In this document: piece after piece, positions 7,087 to 13,960 of the stretch
Layout: each line of letters opens with the position of its first letter
Position numbering within the stretch: position 1 is the stretch's first letter
Source: Thermoleophilia bacterium
GTDB taxonomy: Bacteria > Actinomycetota > Thermoleophilia > Gaiellales > SKUG01
Length of the DNA: 26,984 nt
Direction of reading: 5' to 3'
NCBI GenBank assembly: GCA_025964455.1
Contig: JAOPYU010000286.1
Span: forward strand, 1-26,984
Program-made: the position numbers and the translations under genes
The notes under the pieces: model-generated
Seen by the model: the letters and a program-made list of their open reading frames with translations, nothing else
What the model was told of the DNA's origin: nothing
Databases searched by the model: none

Positions 7087-8604
7087 TCAGCTGCCCCAGC
7101 TCGCAGCGAGGTCGGTCATGAGCCGTACGCCCCAGCCGGAGGCGCCCTTGGTCCCGTACCACATGCGCGGCTTCGACAGCATCGCGGTGCCTGCGACGTC
7201 GAGGTGGACGAACGGCACGTCCTTGGCGAAGTGACCGAGGAAGGATCCTGCGCTCAGCGCGCCAGCGTCGCGCGAGCCCGAGTTCTTGAAGTCGGCGCAC
7301 GCGGTCTTCAGGTTCGCCTTGTACTCGTCGTGCATCGGCAGGTGCCAGGCGTGGTCGCCCGTGCGCTCGCCGGCAGCCACGACGGCGTCGACGAGCGGAC
7401 CCTTCTTCGCGATCGCACCCGTGTAGCGATGCCCGAGCGCGATCACCATCGCGCCGGTGAGCGTGGATGCCTCGACGATTGCGCCGCAGCCCTGGCCCTT
7501 CACGTAGGTGATGCAGTCGCCGAGCACGAGGCGGCCTTCCGCGTCGGTGGAGATGATCTCGACGGTGGTGCCGTCCATCGCCGTGACGACGTCACCTGGG
7601 CGGTACGCGTTGCCGTCGGGCATGTTGGTGGTCGCGCCCACGACCGCGATCACGCGGCGCGGCACGCTGGTCGCGGCGATCGCGCGCATCGCGCCGAGCA
7701 CGGCGCAGCCGCCCGACTTGTCGAGCTTCATGTCCTCCATGCCGCCGGACGGCTTGATGGAGATGCCGCCCGTGTCGAAGACGACCGCCTTGCCGACCAG
7801 CGCGAGCCGCGCGTCGTCGGCCCCATCCGCGCCGGGGGGATTCCACTCCAGGACGATGAGCCGCGGGTCGTCGGCGGACCCCTGCGCCACCGCGGCGAAC
7901 ATGCCCATGCCCGCGGCCTCGATCTCGGATCGTCCGAGCTCGCGGAAGCTCAGGTGCTCGTGGGCTTCGGCGAGTTCGCGAGCGCGGTCGGCCAGGTCGA
8001 CGGGCATCATCCGGTTGGCCGGCGCGTTGGCGAGGTCGCGGGCCCAGTTCTGGGCTTCGGCGATCGCGAACGCTGCGCGTGCGGCCTCACCGACGGCATC
8101 GTCGGGCGCGGCGACCACGAAAGACTCGGGGCCGTCGTACTTCGAGGAGGAGGCCTCCGCGTCCGTATCGACGTCGCCGGTCGTCGTCGCGGGCGACTGG
8201 TACTTGTGGATGCGGAAGGCCCCGAGCACGAATCCCGTCACGAGCGCGTCGACGTCGTCGACGTCGGTGCCGGTGACCATCGCCACCGAGCGCGCCTCGG
8301 CGCCGCGCGCCGCGCCAGCCACCTTCGACCCCGCGACGCGGAGGGCGTCACCTCGGCCGTCTTCCTCCGGCCCGTAGCCCACGAGCGCGATGCGTCCCGG
8401 GCCGGTCGCGCCACCGGTCACGACGACGATCGAGGCGGCGTCGGCCTTGACCTGCCCGCGCTGGAGTTCGCGCGTCAGCGCGCCACCGAGCTGGCCGTCC
8501 AGCTCGGCCGCGGCGGCCGGAAGCCGGGTCGGATCGTCGACCACGATGGCAAGCAGGTCGACGTCGAGGTCCTGGGGGGCGGAGGCGGAGCAGCTGAGAT
8601 CCAT
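7087..8604 (-). CDS. pepA: Leucyl aminopeptidase, peptidase family M17
   Basis: A 505-residue cytosolic, hexameric two-metal exopeptidase that removes N-terminal residues from peptides. The M17 catalytic set is complete and falls at a constant +2 from E. coli PepA numbering: metal ligands K272, D277, D295, D354 and E356; catalytic K284 and R358. The signature STDAEGRL is at 352-359. Residues 1-165 are the variable N-terminal domain. The start ATG has no Shine-Dalgarno, but TAGGAT lies six bases before it, suggesting a leaderless transcript. It is divergent from the polysaccharide deacetylase. The acyl-CoA dehydrogenase follows 71 bp later with its own promoter. Free leucine released by such an enzyme could feed the Liu pathway further right, but nothing here shows co-regulation. 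Confidence 0.96.
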   Translation of the reverse strand: MDLSCSASAPQDLDVDLLAIVVDDPTRLPAAAAELDGQLGGALTRELQRGQVKADAASIVVVTGGATGPGRIALVGYGPEEDGRGDALRVAGSKVAGAARGAEARSVAMVTGTDVDDVDALVTGFVLGAFRIHKYQSPATTTGDVDTDAEASSSKYDGPESFVVAAPDDAVGEAARAAFAIAEAQNWARDLANAPANRMMPVDLADRARELAEAHEHLSFRELGRSEIEAAGMGMFAAVAQGSADDPRLIVLEWNPPGADGADDARLALVGKAVVFDTGGISIKPSGGMEDMKLDKSGGCAVLGAMRAIAATSVPRRVIAVVGATTNMPDGNAYRPGDVVTAMDGTTVEIISTDAEGRLVLGDCITYVKGQGCGAIVEASTLTGAMVIALGHRYTGAIAKKGPLVDAVVAAGERTGDHAWHLPMHDEYKANLKTACADFKNSGSRDAGALSAGSFLGHFAKDVPFVHLDVAGTAMLSKPRMWYGTKGASGWGVRLMTDLAASWGS

Positions 8605-8610
8605 GCGCCG

Positions 8611-8616
8611 ATCCTA
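8611..8616 (-). promoter_or_regulatory. pepA: -10 box of pepA (leaderless)
   Basis: TAGGAT on the minus strand, separated from the ATG by six bases (CGGCGC). With a normal -10 to start distance, transcription would begin at or next to the A of ATG. The same string TAGGATCGGCGC precedes the gene starting at 26421. No clear -35 is visible. Confidence 0.5.
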
Positions 8617-8699
8617 GGCGAGACGCAGGCCGGGCGCGTCCCGATACGCAGGAGGACGGATTCGCGCGCCCGGGACGGCGCGCATGGGACGGAGTGGAC

Positions 8700-9812
8700 A
8701 TGCACATCTCACGTGGCGCTGGCCTGGCCATCGCTGGACTCGTCGTCGCCGGTGCGGCGACGGCGACTGGCATCGCACTGACGCGGACTCCTCGCCGCGA
8801 CGACTCCGTCGAGGTGCCGGACACGCCAGCCCCCACGGCGCCACCGACCGCGGGTACGACCCCGCTGCCGGTCCCGAGCGAGCCGTCACCCGGCCCTGCG
8901 CCCGACCCCCAGTCCGGCCCCGCGCCCGCCACGACGGGCGAGATCACCGCAGCCGTGGTCGGACCGACGACCTACACCGTCAGGTCCGGCGACACGCTCT
9001 CGGCGATCGCGCGCCGATTCGGCACCACGGTCGCCAAGCTCACGGAGCTCAACCAGATCGCCGACCCCAACCGCATCCGCGTGGGCCAGGTGCTCAAGCT
9101 CCCCACGTCCGTCGCGACGACCCCGGCGCCGCCAACCCCGGCGCCGACGACCCCGACCACGCCCACCTCGCCGCCGGCCAGCGGGCAGCCGCGGGTCCCG
9201 AGCGGGCCGGCGATCAGCCGCGTCCCGGGCGCAGGCAAGCGGGTCGCGCTCACCTTCGACGACGGCCCCAACGGTGCCTACACGGACTCGATCCTCGCAA
9301 CGCTCAAGCGTCGCCACGTGAAGGGCACCTTCTACGTGATCGGCCAGCAGGCCGCCCGCGACGGTGCCCGCCTCACCAGGATGCGCGACGCCGGCCACGC
9401 CATCGGGAACCACTCCTGGGACCACTCCCAGCTCACCAAGCTGAGCCGAGCCGACGTGCAGTCGCAGCTCAAGCGGACCAGCGACGCGATCGAGCGAACG
9501 ACCGGGAAGCGCCCCGACACCTTCCGGCCACCCTACGGCGCACGCAACGCGGCGGTCGACGAGGTCGCGCGCGGCCTCGGCATGCGCGACATCATCTGGG
9601 ACGTCGACACCGTCGACTGGTCGCGCCCGGGCGCGGACGCCATCGCCAGGACCGCCGTGGACAACGCCCGCAACGGCTCGATCATCCTCATGCACGACGG
9701 CGGCGGTAACCGCGAGCAGACCGTCGCGGCGCTCGATCGCGTCATCACGGGCCTGCAGGCGAAGGGCTTCGAACTCGTCACCGTACCGCAGCTGGTCGCC
9801 GCGGGCGGCTGA
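8700..9812 (+). CDS. Membrane-anchored or secreted LysM plus NodB polysaccharide deacetylase
   Basis: 370 residues from ATG 8700, with GGAG 5 nt upstream; GTG 8694 would add two. Layout: hydrophobic N-terminal signal or anchor at 7-28, a Pro/Thr/Ala-rich linker, one LysM domain at 92-135 ([16 protein letters not shown]) that binds peptidoglycan, a second Pro/Thr linker to about 170, then a NodB carbohydrate esterase 4 domain from 181 to the end. CE4 residues are present: TFDDGP (D187, D188), the metal pair H238 and H242 in NHSWDH, RPPYG at 276-280, and the late His H332 in MHDGGG. It should remove N- or O-acetyl groups from cell-wall glycan (GlcNAc or MurNAc) or a bound polysaccharide outside the membrane. 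It lies directly upstream of the c-di-GMP riboswitch, on the same strand. Confidence 0.93.
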   Translation: MHISRGAGLAIAGLVVAGAATATGIALTRTPRRDDSVEVPDTPAPTAPPTAGTTPLPVPSEPSPGPAPDPQSGPAPATTGEITAAVVGPTTYTVRSGDTLSAIARRFGTTVAKLTELNQIADPNRIRVGQVLKLPTSVATTPAPPTPAPTTPTTPTSPPASGQPRVPSGPAISRVPGAGKRVALTFDDGPNGAYTDSILATLKRRHVKGTFYVIGQQAARDGARLTRMRDAGHAIGNHSWDHSQLTKLSRADVQSQLKRTSDAIERTTGKRPDTFRPPYGARNAAVDEVARGLGMRDIIWDVDTVDWSRPGADAIARTAVDNARNGSIILMHDGGGNREQTVAALDRVITGLQAKGFELVTVPQLVAAGG

Positions 9813-9828
9813 GATCCACGCATCTGCG

Positions 9829-9842
9829 CCGCATTCGTGCGG
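9829..9842 (+). terminator. Weak hairpin after the deacetylase
   Basis: A 5-bp stem CCGCA/TGCGG closes a TTCG loop 16 nt after the stop codon, followed by ATT only. It is possibly a weak terminator separating the deacetylase from the riboswitch transcript. Confidence 0.3.
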
Positions 9843-9888
9843 ATTGTGAATGTACCCCTCAAGGACTTGCACTGTGTGCCCGATACAT

Positions 9889-9988
9889 GGTCCAAGTCAC
9901 CGATAAAGGCAAACCCGCCGCGAGGCGGGGACGCAAAGCCACGGGTCTCGCCCTGATCAGCGAGACGGCCGGGTTACCGAAGTGGATC
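9889..9988 (+). promoter_or_regulatory. Cyclic di-GMP-I (GEMM-I) riboswitch aptamer
   Basis: The conserved core is read directly: AAAGGCAAACC (9905-9915), a 5-bp helix with a GCGA tetraloop (9915-9928), GGGACGCAAAGCC (9928-9940), a second arm GTCTCG/CGAGAC (9945-9950, 9961-9966), and the closing strand GCCGGGTTACCGA (9968-9980). These are the invariant blocks of the GEMM-I class in their normal order and spacing, including the GNRA loop. A closing helix is possible between GGTCCA (9889-9894) and TGGATC (9983-9988). The class binds c-di-GMP. AAGGAG (9998-10003) and an ATG at 10009 follow within 21 nt, allowing translational control, and an intrinsic terminator lies at 10217-10247. The usual long downstream gene is missing, so the target is unclear. 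Confidence 0.9.
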
Positions 9989-10008
9989 GATCCCTACAAG
10001 GAGCGACC

Positions 10009-10098
10009 ATGAGGCGCGTTAGTGACTCACCAACACAGCGAACCGAAGGCAGCCACCGCTGGCCGGGGGTTGGCAGTGTCGGGAACTGCGCCGGATAG
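10009..10098 (+). CDS. Possible 29-residue leader peptide or small protein behind the riboswitch
   Basis: The ATG at 10009 stands five bases after a perfect AAGGAG, itself 10 nt after the riboswitch aptamer. That is the arrangement expected for a translationally switched gene. The frame closes after 29 codons. The product is polar (Arg, Ser, Gly, Thr, one Cys near the end), has no membrane segment, and resembles nothing I know. Codon choice is not clearly GC3-driven and the DNA is full of inverted repeats, so the ribosome site may instead be part of a structured RNA, or the start of a gene that has decayed. A frame from GTG 10022 would give 49 codons but lacks a properly spaced Shine-Dalgarno. 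Confidence 0.3.
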   Translation: MRRVSDSPTQRTEGSHRWPGVGSVGNCAG

Positions 10099-10247
10099 AA
10101 CATCCAGCTCGCGCCCCCTCGTTCTGAGGCGGATCGCGAGAAGCGCAGGTACCCCGCACGCCCTCCCCCACTAGGTACCAGCGCACAACCGGCTGCCCAC
10201 ACCGGTTCCACATATAGGGCGGGGAGCTCGTGGGCGGCTCCCCGCCC
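10013..10247 (+). ncRNA. Structured RNA downstream of the riboswitch (candidate riboswitch-controlled sRNA)
   Basis: No ordinary gene is visible, but helices follow one another. Helix A: GGCGC (10013-10017) with GCGCC (10088-10092), enclosing CCAAC/GTTGG (10030-10034, 10069-10073) and CAGCG/CGCTG (10036-10040, 10057-10061). Helix B: 10108-10140, CTCGCG/CGCGAG with CC/GG and CCTC/GAGG inside. Helix C: GCGCAGGTACC (10143-10153) with GGTACCAGCGC (10174-10184), ten pairs around one A-A mismatch; its 20-nt loop contains CCCTCCCCCA (10161-10170). Helix D: AACCGG/CCGGTT (10187-10192, 10202-10207). Then comes the terminator. Consecutive helices with almost no linker, and a C-rich loop able to pair with Shine-Dalgarno sequences, suggest a functional RNA. 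No covariation evidence is available from one sequence. Confidence 0.45.
10217..10247 (+). terminator. Strong hairpin ending the riboswitch transcript
   Basis: A perfect 11-bp stem GGGCGGGGAGC/GCTCCCCGCCC with a 9-nt loop, followed by ACTTATGTCTT, a T-enriched run in otherwise GC-rich DNA. It fits an intrinsic terminator on the plus strand. Confidence 0.7.
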
Positions 10248-10272
10248 ACTTATGTCTTCACGCCCTATGCGA

Positions 10273-10312
10273 CGATGCGCCGCGAACCCCCAGCCGGGTC
10301 CGCGGCGCATCG
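10273..10312 (-). terminator. Strong hairpin ending the spondin_N gene
   Basis: A perfect 12-bp stem CGATGCGCCGCG/CGCGGCGCATCG around a 16-nt loop, starting 35 bp past the stop of the minus-strand gene at 10347. No clear T tract follows on the minus strand. It could also stop plus-strand readthrough, since ATCTTCTC follows on that side. Confidence 0.55.
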
Positions 10313-10346
10313 ATCTTCTCGGGTTGGTGGTCAGTGGTCGGGCAGG

Positions 10347-11117
10347 TCAGTCCAGGCGCGTCACCGCGACCTTGGCGATCTTCTTGGGGTTCCAGCCGTG
10401 CACGTCCTCGAGCAGGCCGTCGTCGCTGGCACCGAAGATGCCCTCGTGGCGGTGGATGGAGCCACCCTCGGCGAGCGTCCAGTCGGTCATGCCCGTGCCC
10501 ATCGCGCCCAGCGTCGACTTGACGCCGATCGCGCCCTGGCACGCCGCGCCGAGGTCAGCGAAGTCCTCGGTGTTCTCCTCGGTGCCGGCGTCGTAGTCGT
10601 AGACCGGGACGTTCACCGTGCGGCCCTTGGCTCGGGGCAGCCGGGCGGCGTTGAAGCCGGCGAAGCCGTCGTTGGTGCAGCCGAGCATCGAGGCCCAGTT
10701 GATCCGGTCGGTGTTCTTGGCGCGGATGGTGAGGGTCACGGACTGGTCGAACATCGCGTCGGCCGGTGACCCCTTGGGGACGAGCGGCGCGGTGGCGCGC
10801 TGCACGTCGGTGACGTATCCAGCCTTCATGTCCAGGACGGTCGAGTCGTAGAGCGGCGTGTTGTTGCCGTTCTCGGCGATCTGCTGGATGCCCCAGTTCG
10901 CGGTGCCGCCGGGCTTGAAGAACTGTCCCGAGCCGTAGGTCGTCGCAATGATCGGCGGGCTGAGCGGCTGGCCCTTGGTGAGATTGGTGATCGTCACCTT
11001 GTAGGTGTGGATCGCCGAGGAGCTCTCGGCGGCGCCGGACGCGGCCGGGATGGCGAGGGCAGCGGCGGCGCAGACCGTGAGGGCAGCGGCGGCGATGGTG
11101 GATCGGATGCGGGTCAT
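10347..11117 (-). CDS. Secreted spondin_N domain protein
   Basis: 256 residues from ATG 11117, with AGGAG 7 nt upstream. Residues 1-30 are a clear Sec signal peptide (MTRIRS, then an Ala-rich hydrophobic core ending near AASGAAES). The mature part matches the bacterial spondin_N pattern: opening strand YKVTITNLTKGQPLSPP (about 39-55), an IAENGNN segment, and the MLGCTNDGFAGFNAARLP block in the middle, then an acidic YDAGTEENTED stretch. Spondin_N is a C2-like beta sandwich known from animal extracellular-matrix proteins and found in secreted bacterial proteins; the bacterial function is not established, and adhesion or metal-dependent matrix binding is plausible. Two cysteines remain in the mature protein and could form a disulfide. 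It converges on the riboswitch transcript and diverges from the Nudix gene. Confidence 0.82.
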   Translation of the reverse strand: MTRIRSTIAAAALTVCAAAALAIPAASGAAESSSAIHTYKVTITNLTKGQPLSPPIIATTYGSGQFFKPGGTANWGIQQIAENGNNTPLYDSTVLDMKAGYVTDVQRATAPLVPKGSPADAMFDQSVTLTIRAKNTDRINWASMLGCTNDGFAGFNAARLPRAKGRTVNVPVYDYDAGTEENTEDFADLGAACQGAIGVKSTLGAMGTGMTDWTLAEGGSIHRHEGIFGASDDGLLEDVHGWNPKKIAKVAVTRLD

Positions 11118-11239
11118 GGGGAGGCTCCTGGTTCGGTGTGGTTGGGCGGCCCGTCGCCGCCTCGATGGAGCCAACGTACGACCGACCCCTGCCGACCGTC
11201 TGTAGGCCAGCCTGCATTTCCTCCGGAGGCCGCCGGGCA

Positions 11240-11245
11240 TAGGCT
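11240..11245 (+). promoter_or_regulatory. -10 box of the Nudix gene (leaderless)
   Basis: TAGGCT lies seven bases before the ATG at 11253. No well-placed Shine-Dalgarno is present, so translation from a leaderless message is likely. Confidence 0.5.
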
Positions 11246-11252
11246 TGGCGCC

Positions 11253-11825
<573 letters not shown>

Positions 11826-11861
11826 GACAGGACCCGCCGATCGTCCGACACTTCGGTAGGT

Positions 11862-11881
11862 GTCACGCCGGGACGCGTGAC
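11862..11881 (+). promoter_or_regulatory. Inverted repeat in the leader of the 11900 gene
   Basis: GTCACGC and GCGTGAC form a perfect 7-bp inverted repeat around a 6-nt centre, ending 18 bp before the ATG. It may be an RNA hairpin near the ribosome site or a DNA operator. A looser GTCAC/GTGAC pair with an 11-nt spacer occurs 5' of the unknown gene at 4681. Confidence 0.35.
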
Positions 11882-11899
11882 GGGACGAAGGGACGCTCC

Positions 11900-12283
11900 A
11901 TGATCACCACTGGGATGAAGATTGCGCTCGGCGCGGCAGGTGCCGGGCTCGTCGGCGGCATCGTGGCCGAGCGAATGATGAGCCCCAAGTCGATCGAGCA
12001 GGCGCGCGACGGCGACCGCTGGGGCGCCCTCCACGACGATTTCCTCAAGGAGCATCCGCTTCCCGCCGGCACGCACCTGCACGTCGGCACCGAGCCGGCG
12101 TGGAAGAACGCCGCGATCGCCGGTGGCGCGTCGCTCGGCGTCGCGCTGCTGGGTGCAGGCATGATGTTCGGCGCGCACAAGCTGAACCCGCAGAACTACG
12201 GCCTCTTCGTCGCTGGCATGTCCGCGACGGCGCTCGGCGGCGCGGGCCTCATCGGCACAGGCGCCTCCTGGGCGGTCCGCTGA
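11900..12283 (+). CDS. Small glycine-rich membrane protein of unknown function
   Basis: 127 residues from ATG 11900, with GAAGGGA about 7 nt upstream. Three hydrophobic Gly/Ala-rich segments are visible: about 7-23 (IALGAAGAGLVGGIVAE), about 71-88 (AIAGGASLGVALLGAGMMFG) and about 104-123 (FVAGMSATALGGAGLIGTG). GxxxG-type spacing in all three suggests tight helix packing (glycine-zipper style). Between the first two is a soluble charged loop of about 45 residues with several His and Asp. No family is recognised. Codon use is like the neighbours. It follows the Nudix gene on the same strand and precedes the HlyIII-like gene, which seems to have its own promoter. Confidence 0.75.
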   Translation: MITTGMKIALGAAGAGLVGGIVAERMMSPKSIEQARDGDRWGALHDDFLKEHPLPAGTHLHVGTEPAWKNAAIAGGASLGVALLGAGMMFGAHKLNPQNYGLFVAGMSATALGGAGLIGTGASWAVR

Positions 12284-12330
12284 CCATCAGGATCATTGGG
12301 AATCCGCTTCACGCCGCGGGATTCTCGACC

Positions 12331-12336
12331 GATACT
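12331..12336 (+). promoter_or_regulatory. -10 box of the HlyIII-family gene
   Basis: GATACT lies six bases before the ATG at 12343, again the spacing of a leaderless start. Confidence 0.4.
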
Positions 12337-12342
12337 GAGGTC

Positions 12343-12996
12343 ATGGAGGACGCGACGAGCACCGAGCCGCCCGTCCCGCTGCTGCGGGGGCTGCTCCACG
12401 CCGTCTCGTGTCCGGTCGCGCTCGTCGCAGGTGGCGTGCTCGCGTGGCTCGCGCCGACGCCGCGCGCGGCGGTGTCGTTGCTGATCATGGCCGTGGGATT
12501 CGCGGCGATCTTCGGCACGAGCGGCGTGTATCACCGGCTGCCGTGGTCGCCGACGTGGAAGCGACGCCTGCGGCAGGTGGACCACTCGATGATCTTCGTC
12601 GGGATGGCGACCACGTACACGGCGATGTGGCTCGTCGCGCTCGACGGCCTGGTGGCCGACATCGTGCTCGGCTACGTGTGGATCGCGGCGCTCGCAGGTG
12701 TGGTCGCGAAATTCTTCTGGCTCGACGCACGTGCCTCGCGCGCGTGGATCAGCTACTGCGCGTTCGGGCTCGTCGGCCTGGCGGTGGTGCCGGACCTGTG
12801 GCATTCGATGGGTCCGCTCGCCGTGATCCTGATGCTGTTGGGCGCCGTGGCGTTCGCTGCGGGCGGGGCGGCATATGCGCTCGGCCGGCCGAACCCGGTG
12901 CCCGGCTGGTTCGGGCACCACGAGGTCTTCCATGCGGGCACGATCGCCGGGGCGGCGCTCTACATCTCAGCGCTCGCGCACTTCGCGCTGCGCTGA
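12343..12996 (+). CDS. HlyIII/PAQR-family integral membrane protein
   Basis: 217 residues with about seven transmembrane helices. Family metal-site motifs are visible: SxxxH in helix 2 (SGVYH), an Asp in the QVDHSMIF segment after the RR-rich loop, and HxxxH in the last helix (HEVFH), together the Zn site of the PAQR/CREST superfamily. Members are called hemolysin III from early work, but bacterial relatives are better regarded as probable membrane hydrolases or envelope-homeostasis proteins; a true haemolytic role should not be assumed. The start ATG is directly behind a -10 box. It ends convergently with the leucine cluster at a shared hairpin. Confidence 0.9.
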   Translation: MEDATSTEPPVPLLRGLLHAVSCPVALVAGGVLAWLAPTPRAAVSLLIMAVGFAAIFGTSGVYHRLPWSPTWKRRLRQVDHSMIFVGMATTYTAMWLVALDGLVADIVLGYVWIAALAGVVAKFFWLDARASRAWISYCAFGLVGLAVVPDLWHSMGPLAVILMLLGAVAFAAGGAAYALGRPNPVPGWFGHHEVFHAGTIAGAALYISALAHFALR

Positions 12997-13003
12997 TTCG
13001 GAC

Positions 13004-13033
13004 GAGTTTGTGCCCTCCTTGGGCTACTAACTC
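13004..13033. terminator. Bidirectional hairpin between convergent genes
   Basis: GAGTTTGTGCCC pairs with GGGCTACTAACTC over eleven base pairs with one mismatch and one bulge, around a TCCTT loop. It fills the gap between the stops at 12996 and 13037 and is flanked on the plus side by the AT-rich GACTTAATC. Confidence 0.6.
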
Positions 13034-13036
13034 GAC

Positions 13037-13960
13037 TTAATCAACGGGAGGGGTGGGGGGCCAGGGCCAGAGGCGCGCGGTTGCGACGTGTCCGCTGACC
13101 GGTCGGCCGATCTCGGCTGCGATCCAGGTGGCGACGTCGATGAGGGCGGGCAGGTCGATGCCGGTCTCGATGCCTGCGCGGTGCAGCATCCAGACGAGGT
13201 CCTCGGTCGCGACGTTGCCCGTCGCGCCCGGTGCGAAGGGGCAGCCGCCGAGCCCGGCAACCGACGCGTCGAACGTGTCGACGCCGAGCAGCAGCCCGGC
13301 CCACGCGTTCGCGAGTGCGGTGCCGCGGGTGTCGTGCAGGTGCAGGGCGACGCGCAGGTCGGCGTCGTACTCGAGCAGCGGGCCGATGACCGGCTCGATC
13401 TCGGCGGGCGTCGCCACGCCGATGGTGTCGCCGATCGAGACGTCCGCGATCCCGAGGTCGGCCAGCCGGTCGACGACGCCGTGCACTGCGGCCGGCTCGA
13501 TGGCGCCTTCGAACGGGCAGCCCCAGGCGGTCGAGACGTAGCCGCGTACATGCACGCCGTCCGCCGCGGCGCGTTCGACGATCGGCGCGAATCTCGCGAT
13601 CGACTCTGCGATGGAGGCGTTGACGTTGCGCTGCGAAAACGACTCGCTGGCGGCGGCGAAGACCGCAACGCTCGTCGCGCCCGCGGCGACGGCGGCGTCG
13701 TAGCCGCGCTCGTTGGGCGTGAGCACGGGGTACGAGACGCCCTCGCGCCGCTCGATGCCGGCGAGCACGTCGGCCGCGTCGGCGAGCTGCGGGACGGCCT
13801 TCGGGTTGACGAAGCTCGTGGCTTCGATCCACGACAGTCCCGTGGCTGACAGGCGATCGACGAGCTCGACCTTGGTCGCGGTGGGGACGTGGGTGCCTTC
13901 GTTCTGCAGGCCGTCGCGAGGCCCGACCTCGACGATCGTCACGCGCTCGGGGAGCGGCAT
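13037..13960 (-). CDS. liuE: Hydroxymethylglutaryl-CoA lyase
   Basis: 307 residues, a TIM-barrel lyase of the DRE-TIM family that splits HMG-CoA into acetoacetate and acetyl-CoA, the last step of leucine breakdown. Catalytic features are present: VGPRDGLQNE with R15 and D16, metal ligands H207 and H209 (HLHD), and the mobile loop GLGGCPFAPGATGN with catalytic C240. The length is typical. Its ATG shares one base with the stop of the biotin carboxylase gene upstream (TGATG), so the two are translationally coupled. It is the last gene of the cluster, followed by a hairpin. Confidence 0.95.
   Translation of the reverse strand: MPLPERVTIVEVGPRDGLQNEGTHVPTATKVELVDRLSATGLSWIEATSFVNPKAVPQLADAADVLAGIERREGVSYPVLTPNERGYDAAVAAGATSVAVFAAASESFSQRNVNASIAESIARFAPIVERAAADGVHVRGYVSTAWGCPFEGAIEPAAVHGVVDRLADLGIADVSIGDTIGVATPAEIEPVIGPLLEYDADLRVALHLHDTRGTALANAWAGLLLGVDTFDASVAGLGGCPFAPGATGNVATEDLVWMLHRAGIETGIDLPALIDVATWIAAEIGRPVSGHVATARLWPWPPTPPVD

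Noticed and set aside
10013..10247. tmRNA, RNase P RNA, SRP RNA or 6C RNA as identity of the structured region
   Set aside because: The diagnostic blocks are absent: no GAGGAAAGTCC, no GGAAGNAGC SRP loop, no tRNA-like ends, and the C runs do not reach the two six-C loops of 6C RNA.
9957..10310. A 117-codon minus-strand frame across the riboswitch and the downstream RNA
   Set aside because: It would run through the conserved aptamer and two terminator stems, has no ribosome site or motif, and its composition follows the inverted repeats.
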